DNA of 64,000 nucleotides. Origin: Streptomyces sp. NBC_00670 (GTDB lineage: Bacteria; Actinomycetota; Actinomycetes; Streptomycetales; Streptomycetaceae). A program made the translations under genes and the position numbers. The notes under the pieces were generated by a model that did no database searches, was not told the DNA's origin, and was given only the letters and a program-made list of their open reading frames with translations. The stretch is from contig NZ_CP109017.1 in NCBI RefSeq assembly GCF_036226765.1, positions 1,364,001-1,428,000 on the forward strand. The letters run 5' to 3'. Below, in pieces: positions 15,719 to 23,965 of the stretch (position 1 is its first letter; each line of letters opens with the position of its first letter).

Positions 15719-16462
15719 TCAGCCCTTGTCGACCGCGTCCGCGGTGGCCGGGACCGGGCGGGGGCCGCCCAGCGGCCGGAACAGGAGCAGCCGTCCGGAT
15801 CTGGCGCCCCGGCGGTGCAGTGAGCGCGCGGCGAAGTCGCCGGCGAACTGCAGCACGGAGATCACGACGGCCAGGATGGCGACGGTGATCCACATGATGC
15901 CGGTCTCGAAGCGCTGGTAGCCGTAGCGGATGGCGATGTCGCCGAGGCCGCCGGCGCCGACCGTGCCCGCCATCGCCGAGTAGCCGATGAGGGCGATGAT
16001 CGTGGTGGTGGCGCCGGAGATGAGCGACGGGAGCGCCTCGGGCACGAGGACGCTGCGGACGGTCTTCCAGGTGCTGCCGCCCATCGACTGCACGGCCTCG
16101 ACGAGTCCGCCGTCCACCTCGCGGACCGACATCTCCACCAGGCGCGCGTAGAACGGGATGGCGCCGATGGCGAGCGGCACGATCGCGGCCTCGCGGCCGA
16201 TGGTGGTGCCGGTGACCCAGCGGGTGAAGGTCATCAGCGCGACCATGAGGATGATGAACGGCATCGAGCGGGCGACGTTCACGACCTGGCCGATGACCTT
16301 GTTGGCGACGACGTTGCGCAGCAGTCCGCCGCGGTCGGTGAGGACCAGCAGCACGCCGAGCGGCAGTCCGACGACGACCGCGATCACCGTGGACCAGCCG
16401 ACCATGTAGAGCGTGTCCCAACAGGCCTGGGACAGCAGCGGCCGCATCTCCGACCAGGTCAC
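15719..16462 (-). CDS. metI: Methionine ABC transporter permease
   Basis: 247 residues from a GTG that overlaps the metN stop as GTGA. Five hydrophobic segments are visible (LYMVGWSTVIAVVVGLPLGVLL, IGQVVNVARSMPFIILMVALM, TTTIIALIGYSAMAGTVGAGG and others). The EAA loop EAVQSMGGSTWKTVRSVLVPEALP, which docks the ATPase, is intact. It is the membrane channel of the MetNIQ importer. An ATG 4 codons further in (MRPLL) is an alternative start. Confidence 0.92.
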   Translation of the reverse strand: MTWSEMRPLLSQACWDTLYMVGWSTVIAVVVGLPLGVLLVLTDRGGLLRNVVANKVIGQVVNVARSMPFIILMVALMTFTRWVTGTTIGREAAIVPLAIGAIPFYARLVEMSVREVDGGLVEAVQSMGGSTWKTVRSVLVPEALPSLISGATTTIIALIGYSAMAGTVGAGGLGDIAIRYGYQRFETGIMWITVAILAVVISVLQFAGDFAARSLHRRGARSGRLLLFRPLGGPRPVPATADAVDKG

Positions 16463-17559
16463 TTGGCACCTTCCTTCACCAGCGGGGTGGTCCGGCCGGC
16501 CGTGGGGGCGGGGTCGGTGACGCCGACGACGTCGACGCCGAGGCCCTGTTCGCGCAGGAAGCCGACCGGGACGACGTTGTCCTCGTAGCGGCCGGGCAGT
16601 TCGATGCGCATCCGGCCGACCTGGCGGCCGGCGACGGTGTCCATCGCGGCGCCCAGGATCGATATGTCGATGTTGTAGGTGCGCGCGAGCTGCGAGATGA
16701 CGGGCTGGGTGGCGGCGTCGCCGTGGAAGGTGACGTCGACGACGGTCCGGTCCGCGCCGGTGGCCCGGCCGCCGACCGGGAACAGCGCCTCGGCCAGCCG
16801 GGAGCCGGGGGTGGCGAGCAGCTCGCTCACCGTGCCGGACTCGACGATCCGGCCCTTCTCCATGAGGGCGGCGGAGTCGCAGATCGACTTCACGACGTCC
16901 ATCTCGTGCGTGATGAGCAGGACGGTGAGGCCGAGCTGCTGGTTGAGGTCGCGCAGCAGCTGGAGGATGGAGCGGGTGGTCTCCGGGTCCAGGGCGCTGG
17001 TCGCCTCGTCGGAGAGCAGCACCTTGGGGTCGCCGGCCAGGGCGCGGGCGATGCCGACGCGTTGCTTCTGGCCGCCGGAGAGCTGGGCGGGGTACGCCTT
17101 CGCCTTGTCGGTCAGGCCGACGAGGTCGAGCAGCTCCAGGGCCCTGCGGGAACGTTCCTTCCCCGAGACGCCGAGGATCTCCAGGGGCAGTTCGACGTTG
17201 GCCTGGACGGTGCGCGAGGACAGCAGGTTGAAGTGCTGGAAGACCATGCCGATGCGGCTGCGGGCGCGGCGCAGTTCGCGGCCGGCGCGGGCGCCGCGGC
17301 CGGCGAGTGCGGTGAGGTCCTTGCCGTCGACGGTGACCGTGCCGGCGGTGGGGCGCTCCAGCAGGTTGACGCAGCGGATGAGGGAGGACTTGCCGGCGCC
17401 GGACTGACCGATGACGCCGTAGACCTCGCCCTCGCGGACGTGGAGGTCCACGTGGTCGAGGGCGACGATGCCGTGGGGGGCGGCTTGGGTGCCGGCTCGG
17501 CCGCCGACCCGGGTTCCGTGTGGGTGGTAGATCTTCGTGAGGCCCGATGTGGTGATCAC
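16459..17559 (-). CDS. metN: Methionine ABC transporter ATP-binding protein
   Basis: 366 residues from the GTG at 17559 (VITTSGLTKIY). ATPase domain: Walker A GQSGAGKSS, signature LSGGQKQRVG, Walker B VLLSDEATSALDPE, and H-loop ITHEMD. After residue 270 comes the NIL/C2 domain (TVVDVTFHGDAATQPVISQLA), which binds methionine and inhibits transport when cytoplasmic methionine is high. First structural gene of the metNIQ set; a short leader-peptide gene lies about 195 bases upstream on the same strand. Confidence 0.93.
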   Translation of the reverse strand: MITTSGLTKIYHPHGTRVGGRAGTQAAPHGIVALDHVDLHVREGEVYGVIGQSGAGKSSLIRCVNLLERPTAGTVTVDGKDLTALAGRGARAGRELRRARSRIGMVFQHFNLLSSRTVQANVELPLEILGVSGKERSRRALELLDLVGLTDKAKAYPAQLSGGQKQRVGIARALAGDPKVLLSDEATSALDPETTRSILQLLRDLNQQLGLTVLLITHEMDVVKSICDSAALMEKGRIVESGTVSELLATPGSRLAEALFPVGGRATGADRTVVDVTFHGDAATQPVISQLARTYNIDISILGAAMDTVAGRQVGRMRIELPGRYEDNVVPVGFLREQGLGVDVVGVTDPAPTAGRTTPLVKEGAK

Positions 17560-17753
17560 GTGGGTTTCCGTCGCTGTCGGGGGCGTGGGTGTGCCCGGGC
17601 ACGCGGTGAGTGACGCTTGTGTGCGGGTGCACACGTGTGCGGCGCGTGGTGCACGCGTGGGTGCGGGGGCGCCGGGCACGGCGTACGGGGGCTGCCGGGG
17701 GTGCCGGCGGGCTCGCTTCGGGGCGCGAGCGGGGGGGGTGGTGCGGGGGCCCT

Positions 17754-17858
17754 CTAGAAGGCGCGCATTCGGTCTGCGCGGCCGGAACAGCACATACAAC
17801 GAGCACCGGGCGTGGTCGTCGCCTCGGTCGCAGGGGTGCGGTCGCTCGTGGTGCTCAT
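17754..17858 (-). CDS. Candidate leader peptide of metNIQ
   Basis: 34 codons: MSTTSDRTPATEATTTPG, then ARCMCCSGRADRMRAF and TAG. The Cys-Met-Cys-Cys cluster and a second Met near the end are very unusual in a random frame, and the gene lies upstream of a methionine importer on the same strand. No Shine-Dalgarno is present; TTTACT stands 7 bases before the ATG, suggesting a leaderless message. Downstream, before metN, the transcript contains a CGCTCGCGCCCC-GAAG-CGAG hairpin and others. I infer a ribosome-stalling or attenuation leader that senses Cys/Met supply; this is not proven. Confidence 0.5.
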   Translation of the reverse strand: MSTTSDRTPATEATTTPGARCMCCSGRADRMRAF

Positions 17859-18001
17859 GGGGCAAGTAAAGCAGACGTATGGGTGTGGGTGGGCGCGGGT
17901 GTCCGGATCGTGGACGGGGGTGGTGGGGGGGGTGAGGGACGGTGGGGGGTGGTGGGGGTTTGCTGTGGCCAACGCCACGGTGGGGGTGGGTCTTTTTCGG
18001 G

Positions 18002-18068
18002 GCGCGGCTGCTCGCGCCCACCGCGGCGGAGCCGCGCAGAAGACACAGCCCCGCGCCCCTGCGGGCAG
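18002..18068 (-). repeat. Interspersed hairpin repeat, copy A
   Basis: Read on the minus strand it begins CAGGGGCGCGGGGCTGTGTC, continues with TCTGCGCGGCTCCGCCGCGG and ends GGGCGCGAGCAGC. The same string, with few changes, lies at 62162-62213 on the plus strand. The core is a perfect hairpin CGCGGC-GGA-GCCGCG (18022-18036). It lies in the 562-base gene gap between metN and the membrane-protein pair, which otherwise holds the leader peptide. Confidence 0.75.
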
Positions 18069-18121
18069 GACAGGCGAACCCGGCGCACGGGGGGTCGTCA
18101 GGGGCGTAATAAAGTCGCCGC

Positions 18122-18481
18122 ATGCTTGATGTCCTGACGTTGGTGACCGGGGTTGCCGCGCTGTTGCTCGGTGGGTGGTGCGGGTGGTCCGCCTCGCGGG
18201 ATCAGCCGACGAAGGACTGGCACTTCATCGGCATGGCCGTCGTCTCCGTGCTCGCGCTCGTGCAGCTTGTCGTCGGGGTCGTGCAGCTCTCCCGGGGGGA
18301 GAAGCCCGAGCAGGGAACCACGATCTTCGTCGCCTATCTGCTGGGCGCGCTCGCGTGCGTTCCCGTGGCAGGCTTCATGTCGCTGGCGGAACGCACCCGC
18401 TGGGGTTCGGTGACCGTCGCGGCCGGCGGTGTGGTCCTCGCCGTCCTCGAAGTGCGGCTCTATGACATCTGGGGAGGCTGA
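18122..18481 (+). CDS. Integral membrane protein, unknown function
   Basis: 119 residues, mostly hydrophobic, with four likely membrane segments: VLTLVTGVAALLLGGWCGW, FIGMAVVSVLALVQLVVGVVQL, IFVAYLLGALACVPVAGFM and VTVAAGGVVLAVLEVRLY. Short charged loops only. I do not recognise the family. The next gene starts one base after its stop with GAGG as ribosome site, so the two are one operon and may form a complex. Confidence 0.75.
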   Translation: MLDVLTLVTGVAALLLGGWCGWSASRDQPTKDWHFIGMAVVSVLALVQLVVGVVQLSRGEKPEQGTTIFVAYLLGALACVPVAGFMSLAERTRWGSVTVAAGGVVLAVLEVRLYDIWGG

Positions 18482-18482
18482 G

Positions 18483-18917
18483 ATGGCGGCGACGGAGGAG
18501 CAGGACACCGCGCGTGGCCGGCTCATCAGTGGGCCCGGCATGCTGCTGGTGTGGCTGTACGGCGTGATGGTCGTCGGCGCGGTGTCGCGCTCGGTGGTGC
18601 AGATCTCCACCGATTTCGACCGCGCGCCGCTCGCCTACTCGCTGTCCGCGGTCGCGGGCGTGGTGTACGGCTTCATCACGTACTCGCTGGTCCGCGGCGG
18701 GGAGGGCGCCCGCCGCGCCGCGCTGGCGTGCTGCGTGGCGGAGCTGGTGGGCGTGCTGACGGTGGGCACCTGGACGCTCGTCGAGCCGTCCGCGTTCCCG
18801 GACGCGACGGTGTGGTCGGACTTCGGGATGGGCTACCTCTTCATTCCGGTGCTGCTCCCGCTGTCCGCCATCCGCTGGCTGCGCAAGGGGAGCGCGGCCG
18901 GCCCCGTTTCCGCGTAA
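18483..18917 (+). CDS. Integral membrane protein, unknown function
   Basis: 144 residues with four likely membrane segments (GMLLVWLYGVMVVGAVSRSVV, AYSLSAVAGVVYGFITYSLV, LACCVAELVGVLTVGTWTLV, FGMGYLFIPVLLPLSAI). The region PSAFPDATVWSDFGMGYLFIPVLLP is common in a Streptomyces-specific membrane protein family that I know only as hypothetical. It is tightly coupled to the preceding membrane gene and converges on a GNAT gene. Confidence 0.75.
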   Translation: MAATEEQDTARGRLISGPGMLLVWLYGVMVVGAVSRSVVQISTDFDRAPLAYSLSAVAGVVYGFITYSLVRGGEGARRAALACCVAELVGVLTVGTWTLVEPSAFPDATVWSDFGMGYLFIPVLLPLSAIRWLRKGSAAGPVSA

Positions 18918-18940
18918 CCGCCGGCCGCGCTGCCGCTCCT

Positions 18941-19444
18941 CTAGGCCGTCGCCGCGTACGACGTCTCCGGGGCCGGCTTCTCCAGGACGATCATGCGGAC
19001 GCCGTCGGGGCCCTCGGCGGTGCCGACCGTCTCGTAGCCCACCTTGCGGTACAGCCGCAGGTTGTTCTCGCTGCGGTGGCCCGTGCTGAGCCGGAACCGC
19101 TTGGCGCCGCGCTCCTCGACCAGCGCGGCCTCGGCCGCGCGCAGCAGCCGGGCGCCGATGCCGTGGCCCTGCAAGCGGGGGTGGACGCACAGCTTGCCGA
19201 TGGCGGCGGCGCCGTCCTCGGTCACCGTGCCGTGCACCGAGCCCACGACCTCGTCGCCGAGGCGCGCCACGAAGACGCAGTCGGCGGCGACCTCCGCGCG
19301 CACCGAGTCCAGCGGCTGGACCAGCGGGTCGATGCGGTAGTTCCCGTACAGCGCGGCTTCGCTCTGGAAGCAGAGGTACTGCAGTCTGAAGATCTGCTCG
19401 ACATCCTGCTCGGTCGCCACCGAGATGGTCACGCTCATGCCCAT
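18941..19444 (-). CDS. GNAT-family N-acetyltransferase
   Basis: 167 residues from the ATG at 19444, which has GGGAGG 9 bases upstream. The GNAT core is clear: IGKLCVHPRLQGHGIGARLLRAAE is motif A with the acetyl-CoA pyrophosphate loop (QGHGIG), and GHRSENNLRLYRKVGYETVG is motif B. Substrate unknown. It is the only gene in its transcription unit that I can see; the sigma factor gene behind it is on the same strand but ends 45 bases upstream. Confidence 0.85.
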   Translation of the reverse strand: MGMSVTISVATEQDVEQIFRLQYLCFQSEAALYGNYRIDPLVQPLDSVRAEVAADCVFVARLGDEVVGSVHGTVTEDGAAAIGKLCVHPRLQGHGIGARLLRAAEAALVEERGAKRFRLSTGHRSENNLRLYRKVGYETVGTAEGPDGVRMIVLEKPAPETSYAATA

Positions 19445-19489
19445 GTGCGCACGCCTCCCGCTCACCTGATCACCGGTCGTCCCCCACTC

Positions 19490-20005
19490 CTATCCCCGCC
19501 GTTCGCGGCCCGCAACCTCCGCCGCCAGCAATCGACGCAGACAAGCCAGACATCTGGAACGTTCCGGTCCGAGGCTGCCCTGTGAGATACCCAACTCCCC
19601 CGCGATCTCCCGGTAGGTCAGATCTCTCGGGGACAGCAGCGCGGCCATCAGTCCGGGGCAGCGGCCGGGCAGCCGGCGCACGGCGGCATGGAGCGCGCGG
19701 TGGCGGGCGGCGGTGAGCGCCTGCTGCTCGGGGCCGGGCCGGCGGTCGTCGGCGGGGTCGCCGCCGTGGGATGCGTAGGGCGTCTCGTGCCGGGCGGTAC
19801 GGCGGCTGCGGCGGGCCTCGGAGCGGACGGCCCGGCGCAGCCAGTCGGGCGGGTCGGCGGGCGGGGCGTCCGCGTCCAGCCGTTCCAGGAGGCGCAGCCA
19901 GACGGCCTGCTCCAGGTCGCCCGGTTCGGCGCCGGAGGCGTGGCCCTCCGCCGAGGCCTCCGCGGCCAGCAGCGGGCGCAGGGTGGTCAGCAAGTCGTGG
20001 GTCAT
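19490..20005 (-). CDS. RNA polymerase sigma-factor-like protein (ECF type)
   Basis: 171 residues from the ATG at 20005 (MTHDLLTTLRP). Residues 25-80 resemble sigma region 2 (EPGDLEQAVWLRLLERL ... WLRRAVRSEARRSRR) and 130-165 region 4 with the helix-turn-helix DLTYREIAGELGISQGSL. An in-frame GTG at 20059 exists, but a 12-bp GC hairpin (20020-20050) would lie inside the coding sequence, so I prefer the later ATG. No anti-sigma partner gene is adjacent. Cys residues RCLACLRRLL are near the C-terminus. Confidence 0.75.
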   Translation of the reverse strand: MTHDLLTTLRPLLAAEASAEGHASGAEPGDLEQAVWLRLLERLDADAPPADPPDWLRRAVRSEARRSRRTARHETPYASHGGDPADDRRPGPEQQALTAARHRALHAAVRRLPGRCPGLMAALLSPRDLTYREIAGELGISQGSLGPERSRCLACLRRLLAAEVAGRERRG

Positions 20006-20019
20006 GTGCGGCGTGACGC

Positions 20020-20050
20020 GGCCGCCCCGGCGCCGGTTGCCGGGGCGGCC
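20020..20050 (-). terminator. GC hairpin upstream of the sigma-factor gene
   Basis: GGCCGCCCCGGC (20020-20031) pairs perfectly with GCCGGGGCGGCC (20039-20050) around a 7-base loop. It has no U tract. It may end transcripts coming from glpQ or act as an attenuator for the sigma gene, whose start is 15 bases away. Confidence 0.55.
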
Positions 20051-20073
20051 GTACGTCACCCGATCGAGGGGTC

Positions 20074-20100
20074 GGGGAGTGACAGTCCGTCAGGCTCCCC
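20074..20100 (-). terminator. Terminator of glpQ
   Basis: GGGGAG-TGAC-AGTCC-GTCA-GG-CTCCCC forms a hairpin with one small bulge, 15 bases after the glpQ stop codon. Confidence 0.6.
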
Positions 20101-20115
20101 CTCCCCTTGCGGCTG

Positions 20116-21351
20116 CTAGTCGTTCCAGAAGTCCTCGCGGGCCAGGACGCCGGTGTCCGCGTTGTCGGTGAAGACGCCGTCGATGCCGGTGGCGAAGTAC
20201 GCCTTGAACGCGCCGAAGGCGTCGCCGTAGCCGTCGGCGTCGGTGCCCTTGCGGAACTCGGCGGGGAGGAAGGGATTCTCGTTGCGCATGGTGTACGGGT
20301 GCAGGACGAGACCCGCCCGGTGGGCGTCGGCGACGAGGGTGGTCGGGGTGGTGAGCCGGCCGGCGGAGTCCTTGGGGATGATCAGGTCGAGGGTGGGGCC
20401 GATGCCCTGGGCGTAGCCGGCGATCTCCTTGAGGCCCTTGGGGGTGATGAGGTCGTCCGTCGTGCGCGGGTCGCCGGTCTCGACGAAGTCCCAGGGGCGG
20501 GAGCCGGCGCCGGAGAGCAGTACGGCGAGCGGGTTGCCGACGAGCTTGTTCATCCGCTGGATGCTGGTGGGCTCGAAGGACTGGATGAGCACGGGCGAGT
20601 TCCGCCGGTGCTTGCCGTGCCGGCGCAGCAGCCGGGCGAGCCGCTCCTCGGTGCCGAGGCCCAGCTTGCGGAAGTAGGTGGGGTGCTTGATCTCGGGGTA
20701 GATCCAGACCTGCTTGCCGCGCTTGCGGGTCTGCTCGTCCTGCCACTTCAGGACCTCTTCGAAGGTGGGGATCTCGAAGCGCCCGTTGTAGAGAGTGTTG
20801 TGCGGGCGGTTGGCGGGGATCCGCTCACTCGCGCGCAGGGTCTTCAGCTCGGCGAGGGTGAAGTCCTCGGTGAACCAGCCGGTGGTGGAGACGCCGTCCA
20901 GCACCTTGGTGGTGCGGCGGCCGGCGAACTCGGGGTGGTCGGCGACATCGGTGGTGCCGCCGATCTCCGGTTCGTGCCGGCAGACGAGGTGGCCGTCCTT
21001 GGTGGGGACGAGGTCGCCGGCCTCGACGATGTCGGCGCCGAGGTCGAGCGCCAGTTCGTAGGAGCCGAAGGTGTGCTCCGGCCGGTAGCCGCTGGCCCCG
21101 CGGTGCCCGATGATCGTCGGCACGGGCAGGCCCTTCAGGCCGCCGCCGTGCGCGGACCCCTTGCCCCCGGTGGCCCGCTCGGCCTCCGCCGCGCGCGCCG
21201 TGCCGGAGAGTCCGAGGACCGCGCCGCCCGCGCCGAGCACCGCGGCGCCGAGGAGCGCCCGGCGCCCGGTCTCCCGCTGCCGCCCGTCCGGCCCGCCGCG
21301 CTCGCCCGGCTCCCGGGGATCCGCCGGCCGGCCCGCCTGTCGAGACTCCAT
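20116..21351 (-). CDS. glpQ: Tat-exported glycerophosphodiester phosphodiesterase
   Basis: 411 residues; AGAAGGAG lies 5 bases before the ATG. The N-terminus has a twin-arginine signal (GRRALLGAAVLGAGGAVLGLS, ending ARA). The GDPD domain starts at IIGHRGASGYRPEHT (catalytic His and Arg) and includes VPTKDGHLVCRHEPEI and FEIPTFEEVLKW, with WIYPEIKHPTYF for metal binding. It hydrolyses glycerophosphodiesters to glycerol-3-phosphate and alcohol outside the cell, releasing phosphate-containing nutrients. The usual E-x-D metal pair reads E-A-G-D here, one residue longer. Such genes are often PhoP-controlled; only a half-site GTTCACC is visible upstream. Confidence 0.92.
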   Translation of the reverse strand: MESRQAGRPADPREPGERGGPDGRQRETGRRALLGAAVLGAGGAVLGLSGTARAAEAERATGGKGSAHGGGLKGLPVPTIIGHRGASGYRPEHTFGSYELALDLGADIVEAGDLVPTKDGHLVCRHEPEIGGTTDVADHPEFAGRRTTKVLDGVSTTGWFTEDFTLAELKTLRASERIPANRPHNTLYNGRFEIPTFEEVLKWQDEQTRKRGKQVWIYPEIKHPTYFRKLGLGTEERLARLLRRHGKHRRNSPVLIQSFEPTSIQRMNKLVGNPLAVLLSGAGSRPWDFVETGDPRTTDDLITPKGLKEIAGYAQGIGPTLDLIIPKDSAGRLTTPTTLVADAHRAGLVLHPYTMRNENPFLPAEFRKGTDADGYGDAFGAFKAYFATGIDGVFTDNADTGVLAREDFWND

Positions 21352-21658
21352 GCGCACTCCTTCTGGCTGTGATGGCCTGCACCTGCCAAAGCGGGACGAT
21401 CGTAGGTGGCGGCGGGTGACGGTGGGGAGACGTACAGCCGAACACGCGGGTGGGGCCGCATGTCGAGCGGCGTACCTCACATCGGCACGGCGGGGGCGCG
21501 GGGCCGCGATCACGCGCTGTCGCAGGTGAACGTGCGTCAATAGGGTGTATCCGTGGTGAGAACCCGGGATGCGCGCGGCGGTGACTCGCGAGTATCGTCC
21601 TCACCTGCACAGACTTCATACTGGATCCCATGCCGTTTCCCCGACACCGGAGGGCCCG
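21352..21658. other. Divergent promoter region of glpQ and the acyltransferase
   Basis: 307 bases. On the minus strand ATTGACGCACGTTCACCTG (near 21530) joins a possible -35 (TTGACG) with one PhoP-type half-site GTTCACC; the second half-site expected 11 bases away is not obvious. On the plus strand CATACT near 21617 is a possible -10 for the acyltransferase. No other feature seen. Confidence 0.35.
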
Positions 21659-22330
21659 TTGTCCCGCTTCGCGCTCATCAAGGCAGTACTCGGGCCGATC
21701 ATGCGTCTGATGTTCCGCCTACGGGTGGAGGGCGCGGAGCGCATTCCGGCCGACGGCCCGGTCATCCTGGCCGGCAACCACCTCACCTTCATCGACTCGA
21801 TGATCCTTCCGCTGGTCTGCGACCGGCAGGTGTTCTTCATCGGCAAGGACGAGTACGTCACCGGCAAGAGCCTCAAGGGCCGTCTGATGGCCTGGTTCTT
21901 CACCGGCGTCGGCATGATCCCGGTCGACCGCGACGGCGGCCGGGGTGGCGTGGCCGCGCTGATGACCGGCCGCCGGGTGCTGGAGGAGGGCCGCGTCTTC
22001 GGCATCTACCCGGAGGGCACGCGCTCGCCCGACGGGCGGCTGTACCGGGGGCGTACGGGCATCGCCCGGCTCACCCTGATGACCGGGGCGCCGGTCGTGC
22101 CGTTCGCGATGATCGGCACGGACAAGCTCCAGCCGGGCGGCTCGGGCCTGCCCAAGCCGGGCAAGGTCACGGTCCGCTTCGGCGAGCCGATGGAGTTCTC
22201 CCGCTACGAGGGCATGGACCGCGACCGCTATGTGCTGCGCGCCGTGACCGACTCCGTGATGGCCGAGGTGATGGAACTGTCCGGCCAGGAGTACGTGGAC
22301 ATCTACGCGACGAAGGCGAAGGCGGCGTAA
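21659..22330 (+). CDS. 1-acyl-glycerol-3-phosphate acyltransferase family protein
   Basis: 223 residues from a TTG at 21659 with GGAGGG 6 bases upstream (MSRFALIKAVLGP); an ATG-free extension to 21569 lacks a ribosome site. PlsC motifs: NHLTFID with catalytic His41 and Asp46, GMIPVDRDGGRGG, and FGIYPEGTRSPDG, the acyl-acceptor site. It should add an acyl chain to lysophosphatidic acid or a related lysolipid at the membrane. It is convergent with the MFS transporter gene over a long hairpin. Confidence 0.9.
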   Translation: MSRFALIKAVLGPIMRLMFRLRVEGAERIPADGPVILAGNHLTFIDSMILPLVCDRQVFFIGKDEYVTGKSLKGRLMAWFFTGVGMIPVDRDGGRGGVAALMTGRRVLEEGRVFGIYPEGTRSPDGRLYRGRTGIARLTLMTGAPVVPFAMIGTDKLQPGGSGLPKPGKVTVRFGEPMEFSRYEGMDRDRYVLRAVTDSVMAEVMELSGQEYVDIYATKAKAA

Positions 22331-22358
22331 CGCCTTCGGGCCTCACGGTTCTCACGGT

Positions 22359-22399
22359 CCCGGACGGCGGGCCGCTCGACGAGCGGCCCGCCGTCCGGG
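22359..22399. terminator. Bidirectional terminator with 19-bp stem
   Basis: CCCGGACGGCGGGCCGCTC (22359-22377) pairs perfectly with GAGCGGCCCGCCGTCCGGG (22381-22399), 3-base loop. It separates convergent genes and is one of the most stable hairpins in the window. Confidence 0.85.
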
Positions 22400-22429
22400 T
22401 GCGGGAAGGCCGGGACCGCCGCCGTACGG

Positions 22430-23962
22430 CTACGAGTGGTCCGGCCCGTCCGGCAGTCGCTGGTCGCGCAGCAGGAACCAGGCGGCCGCGGCTGTCGCCA
22501 GGAGGACGGCCGCGCCGGCGCCCGACGCCAGGGCCAGGCCGTCGACGAAGGCGTCGCGGGCGGCGGTGAGCAGTGCCTCGGCCGAGGGGCCGGGGAGGCC
22601 GGCGGCGGTCTCGACCGCGCCGCCCAGGGACTCGTGGGCCGCCTCCGGGGTGCCGGCCGGGCCGGTGAAGCCGCGGTAGACGCCGGTCACGACGGTGCCG
22701 AGCAGTGCGATGCCGAGGGCGGCGCCGAGTTCGTACGCCGTCTCGGAGACGGCGGAGGCGGCGCCCGCCTGGTCCTTGGGCACGCTGGAGAGGATCACGT
22801 CGGCGGTGACGGTGAACGAGAGCCCGGCGCCGACGCCGACGACCAGCAGGGCGGTGCCGAGCAGCGGATAGCCGGTGCCCCGGTCGAGGACGGTCAGCGC
22901 GGCGAGCGCGAGACCGACGGCGGCGAGTCCGCCGGAGACGACGGCACGCACCGAGAAGCGCCGGGCGGCGTGACCCGCGACCAGACCGGCCGCCACCGCG
23001 CCGACGGCCGCGGGCAGTTCGGCCAGCCCCGCCTCGAACGGCCGCCTGCCCTGGACGAGTTGCAGGTACTGGGAGAGGAAGAACACCAGTCCGGACAGGC
23101 CGAGGACGGTCAGCAGGTCGGCCAGGACCGCGCCGCTGAACCCTCGGCTCCGGAACAGCCGCATGTCGAGCAGCGGGACCGGCAGGGTCAACTGCCTGCG
23201 GACGAAGCCGTACAGCGCGGCGGCGCCCAGCAGCCCCACGGCGAGCGTGGCCCACGCGAACCCGTGCGCGGCGGCCTCCTTGACGGCGTAGACGACGCCG
23301 ACCATGCCGGCCAGGGAGAGGACGACGCTGCGGAGGTCCCAGGGGCCGGGGTCGGGGTTGCGGGACTCGGGCAGCAGCCTGGCGCCGACGAGGACCAGGA
23401 CGGTCATCACGGGGAGGTTGATCAGGAAGACCGAGCCCCACCAGAAGTGCTCCAGCAGCAGGCCGCCGACGACCGGGCCGATCGCCGCGCCGGCCGAGGC
23501 CGCGGCACCCCAGATGCCGACGGCGAGGCTGCGTTCGCGCGGGTCGTGGAAGAGGTTGCGGATCAGGGCGAGGGTGGCGGGCATCAGGGTGGCGCCGGCG
23601 GCGCCGAGCAGGGCCCGGGCGGTGATCATCAGCTCGGGCGTGAACGCGTAGGCGTTCAGGACCGAGAGCGCGCCGAACGCCGTGGCGCCCGCGAGCAGCA
23701 GCCGCTTGCGGCCGATGCGGTCGCCGAGGCTGCCCATGGAGACGAGCAGTCCGGCGATGACGAAGGAGTAGACGTCGCCGATCCAGAGCAACTGGGTGCC
23801 GGAGGGGGCGAGGTCCTCACTGATGTAGGGGGTCGCGAGGCCGAGGACGGTCGCGTCGATGGCCACCAGCAGCACGGCGAGCACGAGGACGGCCAGCGCG
23901 GGCCAGCGGCCGGGGCGGCTCACCGCCTCGGTCGTGCGCGTCGGCCGCAGGGTGCGGGTCAT
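22430..23962 (-). CDS. MFS drug-type exporter (DHA2, 14 segments)
   Basis: 510 residues with 14 hydrophobic segments. The first carries LVLAVLLVAIDATVLGLATP, the DHA2-family motif with a membrane-embedded Asp; motif A is GSLGDRIGRKRLLLAG. This is the EmrB/QacA type that expels drugs or secondary metabolites by proton antiport. It starts 3 bases after the stop of the TetR gene and is its obvious target. The substrate is unknown. Confidence 0.9.
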   Translation of the reverse strand: MTRTLRPTRTTEAVSRPGRWPALAVLVLAVLLVAIDATVLGLATPYISEDLAPSGTQLLWIGDVYSFVIAGLLVSMGSLGDRIGRKRLLLAGATAFGALSVLNAYAFTPELMITARALLGAAGATLMPATLALIRNLFHDPRERSLAVGIWGAAASAGAAIGPVVGGLLLEHFWWGSVFLINLPVMTVLVLVGARLLPESRNPDPGPWDLRSVVLSLAGMVGVVYAVKEAAAHGFAWATLAVGLLGAAALYGFVRRQLTLPVPLLDMRLFRSRGFSGAVLADLLTVLGLSGLVFFLSQYLQLVQGRRPFEAGLAELPAAVGAVAAGLVAGHAARRFSVRAVVSGGLAAVGLALAALTVLDRGTGYPLLGTALLVVGVGAGLSFTVTADVILSSVPKDQAGAASAVSETAYELGAALGIALLGTVVTGVYRGFTGPAGTPEAAHESLGGAVETAAGLPGPSAEALLTAARDAFVDGLALASGAGAAVLLATAAAAWFLLRDQRLPDGPDHS

Positions 23963-23965
23963 GGG

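Noticed and set aside
17560-17753. Possible SAM riboswitch before metN
   Set aside because: I did not find the conserved cores of S-box or SAM-II/IV types; the leader peptide explains the region better. A covariance-model search would settle it.
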